A DNA stretch of 18,649 bases from JAUVIB01 sp964424545 (GCA_964424545.1 CAYRJN010000061.1:1-18649); one strand, 5' to 3'. Positions 1 through 9,027 are shown, counted from the first letter of the stretch. Notes: generated by a model not told the origin, from the sequence alone. Translations and numbers: made by a program.

Positions 1-1
1 T

Positions 2-1141
2 CATAAGAAACGGCTTATTATGCCTATTTTTTGAAATTCCGATACTATTAATTATGTCGATTACGTACTTGATCGCACCGATGCGGATATACATATTTTA
101 ATTACCGTGCAAAGAACGGGTAGCAGCGGAAGACAATATACTCTGACTTTTCTCGGATTAAACGACTTTGCCGGAACTAATGATACGATATACTATTATA
201 CGAGACAATATGACACCTCGGACGACATTCGTAAAAAAATGGTGCAATATCTCGATCTTGGGCTGGTGCGTTATATTTCGCACACGCCGCTTGCGGATAA
301 TTTCAGCATAAAATACAACACCGATTTTGAACAGATGATTCCCGAAGATAGATGGAACAGCTGGGTGTTCAGGGTTAGCCTTAGAGGCTCTTTTAACGGT
401 CAGGAAGTTAACAACTCAAGCTATATAAACTTGAATCTCCGAGCCGACCGTATTACGGAAGAGTGGAAAATTCGGCTGAGATTAGGCGCGCGTTACAGCG
501 AATATAATTATTCTTACGAAAACTCATCTTATTCCAGCTATTCCCGCGAACAAAATGCCAGTGCTTTCGTTGGCAAAAGCCTAACCAATCACTGGTCTCT
601 CGGAGCTTCGGCGGGTGCGTGGACTTCGACTTATTCAAATATTATGAACGGATTATGGGCGTCGCCCACCGTTGAATTTAATGTATTCCCCTATTCGGAA
701 TCAACATTTCACGAGCTGCGAATGCAATACCGCATGGGAGCAAAAACCGTTCAATATTACGAACAAACAATTTATGATAAGTTCGACGATACCCTGTTTC
801 AAGAAGCGGTTGAAGTCGTTTTGGCCATAAAACAGCCATGGGGACGGGTCGAAAGCAGCGTAGGAGGGTCGCATTACTTTCATGATTTTTCAAAAAATCA
901 GCTGCAATTCAATACGGAACTCTCTTTAAGACTGTTTAAGGGATTCTCTTTGGATGTAAGCGGAGGATATTCCATGATCCACGATCAGCTTGCTTTGCCC
1001 AAACGGGATGTAACTCAGGAGGAACTACTGCTGGCCCGACGTCAATTGGCCACGCAATTTCGCTATTGGGCATCCATAGGATTCGGCTATACTTTTGGCT
1101 CTATTTTTAACAATGTGGTTAATCCTCGGTTCGGTAATTAA
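2..1141 (+). CDS. Probable outer-membrane beta-barrel protein, 5' end outside window
   Basis: The reading frame is open to the left edge, so the N-terminus and any signal peptide lie outside the window; GTG 107 and ATG 20 are internal codons, not convincing starts. The first visible residues (about 10-45) carry the pattern 'IP..NYV.DRTDADIHIL' followed by 'RTGS.GR.YTLTFLG', which I recognise as a conserved but functionally unassigned motif in FCB and Gemmatimonadota proteins. The rest is rich in alternating aromatic and polar residues (Tyr, Trp, Phe, Ser, Asn), as expected for amphipathic beta-strands, and ends in 'YTFGSIFNNVV'. It is therefore probably an outer-membrane or surface barrel. 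It does not end in the classic terminal Phe. TAA stop, 5 bp from the convergent DUF4249-like gene. The beta-barrel call is inference from composition; no function is assigned. Confidence 0.7.
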
Positions 1142-1146
1142 GCGCC

Positions 1147-2115
1147 TTATTTTTTTACGACCTCCATATATATTGTATCGGTTACGGCCGAACCGAAATA
1201 ACCGATACCATCGCCCTCGATATCAAAGAGCGGCTCATGCAAATTGCCGTCTATTTCCTGTACAAATTTATGCGTTAAAAAGAAATGGTAATAATTTTTA
1301 TCAGCGGCGTATAGTATGATGCGATAGGGACTGTAAAACCAGAAATTAAACCAATCAATTTCCATTTTTGCCAACTTTCCTCCATTATCATAACGCTTAT
1401 CCCATGCTGATGTAAACTGGAAATCCTGCATCTGAGCGCCCTTTCCCAAAGCCTTCTTGATATCCAAACCCGGCGGATTTTCATAAATAAAATTATCGAC
1501 ACCGGCATAGGCCGCAATAATTGAAGCAAGATAAAAAGCGGCGCCTCTGGATTTATTATAGGTTATCGTCGGCGTAATTAATCTCCCCTTTTCGTCTTTT
1601 TCTCTATAATACATTCGACCGTAAATAGAACTATCGGCCAAGATTTGCAGCCCTTTTTCGGGTACGGTTGTAACGGCGGAAGCATAAAGTTGATATCCGT
1701 CAAATTCCGCATTGACTTCCAATTTATAACTGTTACCATAAAGGATCTTTAGGTCATCATACGGATATTCATAAACAGCTCTTGTAATATTATACTGCAA
1801 ATAGTACTTTTTCCCCGAATATAAATCGGTGATCATTACCAAAGCCATACTTAGGATGATACGTTGTAGCTCAACATCCTCTCCAACCGGAAAATTTCTG
1901 CTTATTCTAATATTATCCACCGGCTGTTCGGGATACAGTAATCCGGCAATTACAATTTTCGGTTCATAAGTGCTTTTATCTATGCTAACCGATGTTTTCC
2001 TGCAGGAGAATAAACTTAAAATTATTAATTGAGCGAAAATAAAAAAATATCTTCTTGCCGCTATACGGCATGTTTTCGCAATCTCTATTTTTCGCTCAAT
2101 ATATTTTCTTGTCAT
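1147..2115 (-). CDS. DUF4249-like outer-membrane lipoprotein (TonB receptor partner)
   Basis: A 322-residue protein with a basic N-region, a hydrophobic stretch (about residues 22-37) and a lipobox ending 'LFSC' with Cys38 as the likely lipidated residue. The mature start 'YEPKIVIAGLLYPEQPV' followed by a 'TVPEKG' turn near residue 150 fits DUF4249, a family of beta-rich lipoproteins coded beside TonB-dependent receptors in Bacteroidota-like genomes. The substrate and exact role are unknown; by analogy with SusD-type partners it may sit on the receptor as an accessory or ligand-capture lipoprotein, but this is inference. ATG start with GAGG 8 nt upstream. It lies 65 bp downstream of the receptor gene on the same strand, so both are probably co-transcribed. 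TAA stop. The family call is made by pattern, with moderate certainty. Confidence 0.72.
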   Translation of the reverse strand: MTRKYIERKIEIAKTCRIAARRYFFIFAQLIILSLFSCRKTSVSIDKSTYEPKIVIAGLLYPEQPVDNIRISRNFPVGEDVELQRIILSMALVMITDLYSGKKYYLQYNITRAVYEYPYDDLKILYGNSYKLEVNAEFDGYQLYASAVTTVPEKGLQILADSSIYGRMYYREKDEKGRLITPTITYNKSRGAAFYLASIIAAYAGVDNFIYENPPGLDIKKALGKGAQMQDFQFTSAWDKRYDNGGKLAKMEIDWFNFWFYSPYRIILYAADKNYYHFFLTHKFVQEIDGNLHEPLFDIEGDGIGYFGSAVTDTIYMEVVKK

Positions 2116-2180
2116 ATTTGCAACCTCAGCGTTTTCAAATTATTAATAGTACCTATACATATTTCCATTGACACATGGAA

Positions 2181-4499
2181 TTAAAAATTAAACCGGACAC
2201 CAAAAGTCGGTAGAATTGGAAACATATCGGTTGTATTAACCTGCTGAAAGAGCGTTTTGTTTTTTATCTCATTGTCATAGTCAATAAACCAAACATTTTC
2301 GCGATTACCGATATTAAAAACTTGCAAATAAGGAGACATTTTCCAATTCTTATATTGAATCTCATAAGTAACGCTTAAATCAAGCCTAACGTAAGCTGGC
2401 AGACGAAAGCTATTAATTGATGTCGGATATAAAAAGATATTTGCGTTAGGTTGATCGGGAATGCTTTGTGCGCTGTAAGCGGAGCTGGTCAGCGTAATCG
2501 GCTGACCGCTTGAGTAGATAAAATTTGCTCCGAAACGCCATTTTTTACGATCAATTCGATATCCTCGACCGCTCAGTTCCCGTAAAAAATTTTTTATATC
2601 CATATTGAAGACAAAATTGACTACGTGCGTACGATCATGCCGCGGCATAAAATATTTATTATGATTTATATTATCAACAAGATATTCCGTACGGGATACG
2701 GCATAAGAAATCCAACCGCTGAGAGAACCGTAATTTTTTCGGAGCATAATTTCAAGACCGTAAGAAAAACCGTCGCCGCGATTAAAAAGCTCCTTGGTGG
2801 AAGTATAAATCGGCTTGCCCTGGGCATCATACTTTTGAGGCTCAAAATCAACAAAATAATGAGTCAATGAATATAAGTTGTTGTAGTTCTTATAATAGGA
2901 TTCGATTTCAAAGGCAATATTATTGGCCACCTCTTTTTGGAAGCCGATTATGAAATGATCCGCCATTGAACGATTAAAATTTTTATCCGATGATGTCCAG
3001 ATATCCGCAAAAAAGGGGCGCGGAATTTTTTGCAGATACTGATAATATATTCCTGTCGACGCTTTCAAATTTATTGTTTCGGTCAAACGGAACTTTGCGG
3101 AAAAGCGAGGCGCCCAATCCTGAAATGTTCTATCGCTGACAAACAAATTATACCTCAGCCCGGGTTCAATTTTCCATCTTTCGCTCGGCTGCCATAACAA
3201 TGAAACGTAGCCGGAACAATAGTTATTGAGACCGTTGATATCAACCAAACCATTGGGTGAATCCTGTTTAAACCTAATATTCAAATGTTTATATTCAATG
3301 CCGAAAAGAACATTCAGCGATCTCAAGGCGGCATACTCAAATTGTCCTTTAAAAGAGCCGTCTTTTACTTCGTTTTTTTCATCAATATCCATAATATTAA
3401 AAGCGGAATTAAAACGGCTGACGGTCAACCAAAAATTTGAAAAAAAATCGGGCGTAAACACATGAGTCCAACGTAAAGCGACGGAACGATTGCCCCATGC
3501 ATAATTTAATATAGGCGAATCTTCATTACCTGAATTAAAGGCGTAATTCAAATCGTCATAACTGTTATAATAACTTATCGTTAACTTATTTTCATTGCTA
3601 ATGTCGAAGAAAGCTTTAAGATTGGCGTCATAAAAGTAATAATCGGGCAAATCTTTTATAAATAATTTTGCCGTTTCTGCCAAATAGGTCCTGCGATAAG
3701 AGCCCGAAACGGAACCAAAATTTCCGAGAGGCATCTGCAAAGTGGCCTTAGCCGAAAGCAGACTTATTTCAGCCATGCCCTCAAAAGATTTTCTATTGCC
3801 GTCCAAATTGGTAACATTTAAAACGGAAGACAGCCGTCCCCCATATTGCGCACCGAATCCCCCTTTGGAAATCGTTACGTTTTTTATGGCATCGGTATTA
3901 AAGGTAGAAAACAGACCGAAGGCATGTTCGGGATTGTAAACGTCCGCGCCGTCGATTAAAAAAAGATTTTGATCTGATGTCCCTCCGCGGACATAAATTT
4001 CCGAGGAATAGTCTGAAAGCGATAAAATCCCCGGCATATTTTGTAGCGTACGCAAAAGATCGGCTTCCGCAACGGCAGGCATTTGATTGATCTCTTGCGG
4101 AGTAAGATCAATATTTGAGATCGCTTCATTGAATAACCTGATTGATGTACGAACCGAATCAGCGGCAACGGTGATCGTTTCACCTTGCATCAATGATATT
4201 TTGAGTGAAATATTTAGCTTTACATTTTGTCCGGCTGTTAAAGAAATGGTTTTTTTATAATCTTTATAGCCGACGTAGGAGCATATTACGGTATATTTTC
4301 CGGCGGGGACATCGGGGATAATATAATAACCCGAGGTATTGGACGAGGCGCCGAAAGGTTGATTTTCAAGATAAACATTGGCGCCGATTAGAGTCTCACC
4401 GTTTTGTTTATCAAAGACAAATCCGCTAATACTGCCGTTTTGAGCACAGATAAAAGAAACGGGAAGAATGATTGAAAAAAAGACGATAATGCGGTTCAA
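2181..4499 (-). CDS. TonB-dependent outer-membrane receptor with CarboxypepD-reg-like domain
   Basis: A 772-residue outer-membrane active transporter, energised by TonB-ExbBD. Domains in order: signal peptide (1-20, ending 'FICAQ'); carboxypeptidase-regulatory-like Ig-type domain (22-103, with 'GETLIGANVYLE', 'SGYYIIPDVPAGKYTV', 'YVGYKDY'); plug (about 128-230, with 'NMPGI', 'SEIYVRGGTSDQNLFLIDG', 'NPEHAFGLFSTFN', 'GGFGAQYGGRLSSV'); then the 22-strand barrel to a C-terminal 'PTFGVRFNF' ending in Phe, a normal beta-signal for the BAM complex. The length is typical. The start codon is TTG: an in-frame TGA lies 15 bp upstream, GGGAG lies 4 nt before the TTG, and no ATG precedes the signal peptide. 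No clear TonB box is visible. It is followed by a DUF4249-like lipoprotein, a familiar receptor-lipoprotein pairing. The substrate cannot be read from the sequence. Confidence 0.93.
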   Translation of the reverse strand: MNRIIVFFSIILPVSFICAQNGSISGFVFDKQNGETLIGANVYLENQPFGASSNTSGYYIIPDVPAGKYTVICSYVGYKDYKKTISLTAGQNVKLNISLKISLMQGETITVAADSVRTSIRLFNEAISNIDLTPQEINQMPAVAEADLLRTLQNMPGILSLSDYSSEIYVRGGTSDQNLFLIDGADVYNPEHAFGLFSTFNTDAIKNVTISKGGFGAQYGGRLSSVLNVTNLDGNRKSFEGMAEISLLSAKATLQMPLGNFGSVSGSYRRTYLAETAKLFIKDLPDYYFYDANLKAFFDISNENKLTISYYNSYDDLNYAFNSGNEDSPILNYAWGNRSVALRWTHVFTPDFFSNFWLTVSRFNSAFNIMDIDEKNEVKDGSFKGQFEYAALRSLNVLFGIEYKHLNIRFKQDSPNGLVDINGLNNYCSGYVSLLWQPSERWKIEPGLRYNLFVSDRTFQDWAPRFSAKFRLTETINLKASTGIYYQYLQKIPRPFFADIWTSSDKNFNRSMADHFIIGFQKEVANNIAFEIESYYKNYNNLYSLTHYFVDFEPQKYDAQGKPIYTSTKELFNRGDGFSYGLEIMLRKNYGSLSGWISYAVSRTEYLVDNINHNKYFMPRHDRTHVVNFVFNMDIKNFLRELSGRGYRIDRKKWRFGANFIYSSGQPITLTSSAYSAQSIPDQPNANIFLYPTSINSFRLPAYVRLDLSVTYEIQYKNWKMSPYLQVFNIGNRENVWFIDYDNEIKNKTLFQQVNTTDMFPILPTFGVRFNF

Positions 4500-4531
4500 T
4501 AAACTCCCTTTTCAATAGCAAATTCAAATTA

Positions 4532-4560
4532 ATATTAAAAACGAACCTAACGTGGATAAA
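4532..4560 (-). promoter_or_regulatory. Weak candidate sigma70-type promoter for the TonB receptor operon
   Basis: On the minus strand, TTTATC and TAATAT are separated by 17 nt, about 33 bp upstream of the TTG start of the receptor gene. The -10 match is fair and the -35 match is poor, in an AT-rich stretch where such matches arise by chance. Confidence 0.22.
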
Positions 4561-4599
4561 ATTCAATAAAAGAAATAACGTTCCATTTATTTGTGATGC

Positions 4600-4649
4600 G
4601 GCCCCATAAAACAGACGTCATTGCTCCGGACTATCGGAGCAATGACGTC
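4600..4649 (-). terminator. Perfect 15-bp inverted repeat; probable terminator of the DHOD-like gene
   Basis: The arms 4614-4628 and 4635-4649 are exact reverse complements (GACGTCATTGCTCCG) around a 6-nt loop. On the minus strand the hairpin lies about 80 bp after the TAA of the dihydroorotate-dehydrogenase-like gene and is followed by TGTTTTATG, a short imperfect U-run. On the plus strand a T5 tract starts 7 nt after the stem, so the element may stop transcription from either side. There is no plus-strand gene directly upstream, which makes the minus-strand role more likely. It also separates this gene from the receptor operon. Confidence 0.6.
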
Positions 4650-4729
4650 GTCGGCTTTTTGTTTAGGAATGATTGCTACTCTTTAAAATTCCGACACAAT
4701 AAATTGAGCGCCATTCCCAATAAACGAAT

Positions 4730-5716
4730 TTATTCCACATCTTTTACTTTATCCATAAACTGAGTTCTTAAGAAAAGATCCGGCGAATATTTATAGGTAT
4801 TGCCGAAATTCAATTTACCTTTAAATTCATCGATGGATTTAAAATTTTTACTATCCATCCACTCTTCAATTTCCGCCGTAAAATTTTTAATTACATCAAG
4901 TCCTTGATTATAAAGAACCGAAGCAAGCTGAGCGGTTGACGCGCCGGCAAGCAACAATTTTATTATGCCGTCCGCCGTATGGATCCCTGTAGTAGCGGCG
5001 ATATCCGCTTTTGTCCAGGGCGAAAGGAGGGCTACCCAGCGTAATATCTGATGGAGATCTTCGTGCGTGCTGAAGGCAAAAGTCGTGCGTAATTCCAATT
5101 TATTGATATCAATATCCGGTTCGGTAAAACGGTTAAAAATCGTCAATCCGTTTAGACCGCGTTTATCCAACTGATTAACGAGATACGGTAAAGAGGTAAT
5201 TTGTTTGCCGATTTTCATGGCAATGGGAATAGTAATTTTACTTTTCACCATTTCGAGTATCTCATAATAGAGTTGTTCCATGGTATTGCTGTCTTGAGTA
5301 ATGTCCGTGGCAATGGAAAACACATTCAGCTCCAATGCATCGGCGCCGGCTCTTTGTATTTTTTCGGCATAATCGGCCCACCATTTTGAAGTGATACAAT
5401 TGATGCTGGCGATAACGGGTATTTTTACTTTCTCTTTTGCTTTGCTTATTAAATCGCAATACTCTTCCGGACCGTATTGCATCTTTATTTCGGCACGCAT
5501 ATAGTCATACGCTTCCGGATGATCGTATGTGGATTTGACCAAGTCAAGGTCTTCTTTTGCCAAAACTTCTTCAAAAAGGCTTTTAATAACCACGGCGCCG
5601 GCGCCGGCTTCTTCGCAGGCGGCGATTTTCGAAACGGATTTTGTAAGACCGCTGCTCGCCACAATAATCGGATTTTTAAGGGGCAACCCCATATAGGTCG
5701 TTTCTAAATTTGCCAT
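4730..5716 (-). CDS. Dihydroorotate-dehydrogenase-like FMN protein (PRK07565-type)
   Basis: A 328-residue TIM-barrel flavoprotein of the class-1 DHOD superfamily. Seen: 'NPIIVASSGLT' (14-24) and 'GAVVIKSLFEE' (40-50), typical FMN-contact regions; 'ADALELN' ending at Asn131; 'AMKIG' with the barrel lysine; 'FNRF..PDIDI'; and 'AATTGIH' then 'LLLAGAS' at the phosphate-binding end. The pattern 'FNRFYxPDIDI ... STGIH' marks the DHOD-like subfamily, not authentic PyrD. The usual 'NLSCPN' active-site loop reads 'NVFSIAT', so the class-1 catalytic Cys is absent; Ser134 falls at that position by motif alignment. The substrate is unknown; pyrimidine or another unsaturated/saturated carbonyl compound is possible. 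ATG start with AGGAG 10 nt upstream; TAA stop. Probably monocistronic, with a hairpin about 80 bp downstream. Confidence 0.9.
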   Translation of the reverse strand: MANLETTYMGLPLKNPIIVASSGLTKSVSKIAACEEAGAGAVVIKSLFEEVLAKEDLDLVKSTYDHPEAYDYMRAEIKMQYGPEEYCDLISKAKEKVKIPVIASINCITSKWWADYAEKIQRAGADALELNVFSIATDITQDSNTMEQLYYEILEMVKSKITIPIAMKIGKQITSLPYLVNQLDKRGLNGLTIFNRFTEPDIDINKLELRTTFAFSTHEDLHQILRWVALLSPWTKADIAATTGIHTADGIIKLLLAGASTAQLASVLYNQGLDVIKNFTAEIEEWMDSKNFKSIDEFKGKLNFGNTYKYSPDLFLRTQFMDKVKDVE

Positions 5717-5975
5717 ACTAAATAATCTCCTAAATTGATGTCATTTGCAATAAATGAAATATCACGGTTTTAACGTTTAAATGCAAGGCGTTATCCGGAA
5801 AAATTTAAGTTTATCCGCTAATTTTTTTAAACATTTAAAACATATTTTTGATTAAAACGTATTTTTTATTGTAATGCGCGAAAAGTCTTTACAAAATTTG
5901 CGTTTGTTATTTTAAAATTCTTTGCTTAAAATAGCCCTGTTTGATAAAGAATAAATTAAATACGAGATTCGGAAA
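5717..5975. other. Divergent intergenic region, 259 bp
   Basis: Very AT-rich spacer between the minus-strand DHOD-like gene and the plus-strand protease cassette. Promoters for both must lie here if each unit is transcribed from its own start. I found no convincing -35/-10 pair, no TAnnTTTG element and no strong hairpin. A partial palindrome around AACGTT lies near 5772, but it is too weak to call an operator. Confidence 0.5.
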
Positions 5976-7049
5976 ATGCGTTGCTTTAACAATGATATTA
6001 AAAACCGTAAGAAGAAAATGTTTATCGTATTTCTCTTATTAATTACCATATTCCCCCAATCTTGCAACAAGGTTTCCCATGCGCCCGCGCCTGCTGAGTT
6101 CGGCGTAAAGGATAACATATACGATTCGGAATTCCCGGCAAAACCCGTTTCAAGGTATTTAGAAAAAATGGTCGGAACGGTCAAGTTGTTAAGCACTTTT
6201 TCGGTGTATAATGTCTATTCTTATGACGAAGGAACGCCGTCCGTCCTAATTAAAAAAGACCCTGAAAAATATGCCTATCAAACCTATGTAGAGGAAAAAC
6301 CGGCTAACGGCACGGCAACGATTATTTACAATCGGAACGGCCTGGTCGCTCTGTTGACTTGCGCTCATATTATCGATACGCCCGACACTTTAATTAAATA
6401 TTTCGATGAAGATGGGCAATCCATTAAAAGTATACATATTTTGGAAAGACAAAACAGATTGATTGTAGGCATGGATGAATTTCAGAGTTTTAAAATTTTT
6501 ATCATGGATACAAAAAAAGATATCGCGCTAATCGGCAATAAAATCCCGCTTAAAAAAAGCGTAAAAATCCCCGTATTTCCTTTTAAACAGGGAAACGCCG
6601 ACGATCTCAGCTGGGGGACTTTCACGTATTTGTTCGGTTATCCCAAAGGCAAACAAATGCTCTCGCGGGCAATTGTCAGTAATCCGCATCGCAACAACGG
6701 CGCCTCTTTTGTTATTGACGCATCTTTGCCGCGCGGCATCAGCGGCGGCGTAGTCTTGGCTTTAAGAGACGGCCCGCCGAATTTTGAACTGGTCGGGATG
6801 GTCAACGCCGTTTCTGCGGACATGGCTAAGATCTTGGTTCCTGATAGGCGCATGAATTCTAAAAACTATCGTCCGGGTCGTCCTTACACCGGCAAAATTT
6901 ATGCAAAAAGCGTTCCGCGTATTTCATACGGCATCGAATACGCCATCACCATAAACGCCATCACAAAATTTATAGAAGATAATAAAGAGAAATTGGAATC
7001 TTTCGGTTTCGATATGAACGGTTTTTTTAAAACAAATTCACCTAAGTAA
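5976..7049 (+). CDS. Trypsin-like (S1-type) serine protease, predicted lipoprotein
   Basis: A 357-residue protein with a basic N-region (KNRKKK), hydrophobic core 'MFIVFLLLITIF' and 'PQSC' with Cys30 as the likely lipidated residue. All three parts of a chymotrypsin-fold triad are visible: His131 in 'LLTCAHII', Asp182 in 'KKDIALIG', and Ser256 in 'PRGISGGVV', the last matching GxSGG. Spacing between them fits the S1 family; there is no PDZ domain, so it is not a canonical HtrA/DegP. It probably cleaves proteins at the periplasmic or surface face. The start is uncertain: ATG 5976 has no clear ribosome site, and Met15 (ATG 6018) would also leave a usable signal peptide. It is followed after 20 bp by the membrane PP2C phosphatase gene, suggesting an operon. 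Substrate and regulation are unknown. Confidence 0.85.
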   Translation: MRCFNNDIKNRKKKMFIVFLLLITIFPQSCNKVSHAPAPAEFGVKDNIYDSEFPAKPVSRYLEKMVGTVKLLSTFSVYNVYSYDEGTPSVLIKKDPEKYAYQTYVEEKPANGTATIIYNRNGLVALLTCAHIIDTPDTLIKYFDEDGQSIKSIHILERQNRLIVGMDEFQSFKIFIMDTKKDIALIGNKIPLKKSVKIPVFPFKQGNADDLSWGTFTYLFGYPKGKQMLSRAIVSNPHRNNGASFVIDASLPRGISGGVVLALRDGPPNFELVGMVNAVSADMAKILVPDRRMNSKNYRPGRPYTGKIYAKSVPRISYGIEYAITINAITKFIEDNKEKLESFGFDMNGFFKTNSPK

Positions 7050-7069
7050 AGTTTTTACGGGATTAGAGT

Positions 7070-9027
7070 TTGAATTTTACGCTACGCACCAAACTTATAT
7101 TATTTGCAACGGTTTTGGTAACGGTTATTATGATTAACGTTACCTATTTTTATACCTTACGAGAAATTAAATCCAAGCGTCAGGCTACGCAAGAACATGT
7201 ACACATGATAGCTAAAAATGTCGCCACGCTGCAGCTTCTCGACCGCCAGGAATGGGATATTTATCAAAATTACATTTCTCAATTGATGTTATATAATCCG
7301 GATATCATTTATATTGCTATTTTTGACGCCCGCAACAAATTACGCGCGCATACGTTAAATACGGCTCTTCTCGATCTGAAAGAGAAGAACTTAACTCGTA
7401 GACAAGAAATTAATCTGATCCTGCAATTGGAAAAAGGAGCCGTATCCGAAGAGAGTAAAAACGATATGCAGACTGAGATCGTGGATATTCGACTCGGCGA
7501 TCGTATTCTCGGAAGCGTTCATGTGGGATTTTCCATCATTCAGATTAACCGCGAACTGCAATACGGCATCTATCTCAATATCTTTTTCGGAGCTATGTTT
7601 ATAATCCTTTTCAGTTTGGCCGCGGCTTATTTCGGAAGACGAATAGCAAAACCGTTGGAAACGCTAAGCCAAGCCATGGAAGCGGTTAACGAAGGGAAAA
7701 TGGAACTGCTTACGCCCCAAAGCCATGACGAAGTCGGTAAATTAACCGTTTCTTTTAATCAAATGATTCGCGGGTTAAAAGAACGCCAAATAATCGAAGA
7801 ACTCGCAAAAGATATGAGCGCCACCTTTAATATCGAGAAACTGGCACCCCTCATTCGCAAACACCTTAAATCGGCTACCGGCGCAAAAAATGTGCATCTG
7901 TATCTTCAGGATAGAGAGAACCGTAATTTATACAGGGAAACAATTATCAACACCAATGATGGTAAAATACAAGTCTTAACGCTTACCGAAGATTGTAGAC
8001 AATTTTTAAAGCGGTACAAACAGGGATTTATGATTCAGGATGCGCCCGAAACGATAAAAAACTGTTTAAACCATAAGGGTCGCAAAAGCAACGGACTCGT
8101 ATTAATTATGACCATAAAAAACACCTTGTTCGGAATGCTTTATTTTGAGCTTGAAAAAAACCAACATAAATTCCATCATAAACAAATCCAATTTGCCTCT
8201 TTCCTTGCCAATCAGGCGGCCATCGCCCTTGAGAACGCCTTGATTTACGAAGATTTGAAAGAGCAGGAACGCATTAAACATGAATTTGAAATCGCTCGAA
8301 AAATGCAGGAAAAGCTACTCCCCATGAAAATGCCGCAAATTCCCGCAATGCAAATTGATGGAATCTGTCTGCCTGCGCAAGAACTCGGCGGCGATTATTT
8401 TGATTTTTTCGAGATTGACCGAACGCATCTCGGCATCGCAATCGCCGACGTGTGCGGCAAAGGTGTTTCGGCTTCTTTTTTAATGGCCGAAATCAAAGGT
8501 ATGATGATGCAGTTAACCAAAAATTATTGTTCGCCCAAACCCTTGATGCTGGAATTGAACGAAATGCTCTACCGTAGTATCGACCGGAACTCTTTCGTTA
8601 CCATGATTTACGCCGTCTTGGATATGGAGCAAAAATCCGTAATCTTTTCGAGAGCCGGCCACAATCCGGTATTACAATACCATTCCAACGGCCGCGCGGA
8701 ACTGCTGACGCCCAAAGGTATTGGGCTCGGGATCGATAAGGGCCCGTTATTTGAAAAAAACCTTGAAGAACAGACGACGATTCTTTCCGAAAATGATATT
8801 TTTTTGATGTNNNNNNNNNNTACACTGACGGTATTGTTGAGGCAATGAATAATAAAAACGTGATGTTCGGAGAAGACCTTCTGCTTAATACGCTGATCAA
8901 TACCAGCGATAATACCGTTCTGCAAATTCGCCGATCGATATTGGGAGAGCTGAAAAGTTTTTTAAAAGAACGCGCTGCACAGGATGATATCACTTTAATT
9001 ATTTTAAAGAATTCACCCTTAATGTAA
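7070..9027 (+). CDS. Membrane HAMP-GAF-PP2C (SpoIIE/RsbU-type) serine phosphatase, interrupted by N gap
   Basis: Read as one gene of 648 residues once the 10-N gap is removed. Domains: TM1 (about 8-28); extracytoplasmic sensor segment (30-165); TM2 (about 166-190); HAMP (190-240, 'HDEVGKLTVSFNQM'); GAF (about 250-395); PP2C-type phosphatase (405-648). Metal and active-site motifs are all present: 'LGGDYFDFF' (Asp442), 'IADVCGKG' (Asp460), 'SRAGHNP', then after the gap 'YTDGIVEA' and 'AQDDITLIIL'. Such proteins dephosphorylate anti-sigma-factor antagonists (STAS proteins) in partner-switching pathways, relaying an envelope signal to transcription; no STAS or anti-sigma gene is in the window. 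The start codon is TTG: TAG lies two codons upstream, GGGA lies 7 nt before it, and the next in-frame ATG is inside TM1. As printed, the frame is off by one after the gap. TAA stop. Confidence 0.9.
8811..8820. other. Assembly gap of 10 N, probably a false gap
   Basis: Ten Ns split the PP2C gene between 'DIFLM' and 'YTDGIVEA'. The left flank ends in ATGT and the right flank begins TACACTGAC. Overlapping the two flanks by the single T gives ATG TAC ACT GAC, which restores the frame and the standard 'LMYTDG' motif with no residue missing. Confidence 0.85.

Noticed and set aside
107..109. GTG 107 as start of the first gene
   Set aside because: The frame is open to the left edge and the conserved 'DRTDADIHIL' motif lies upstream of it.
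2163..2180. TTCCAT/ATGGAA hairpin directly after the TonB receptor stop
   Set aside because: Six weak base pairs, no U-tract, and the downstream lipoprotein gene is only 65 bp away; probably not a terminator.
5912..6196. Minus-strand 94-codon frame opposite the protease gene start
   Set aside because: It overlaps the well-supported protease frame and has no recognisable features; it is a shadow.
8845..9027. A separate 60-residue gene starting at ATG 8845
   Set aside because: It is the C-terminal end of the PP2C domain ('AQDDITLIIL'); the preceding codons read YTDGIVEA in the same frame, so the ATG is internal.
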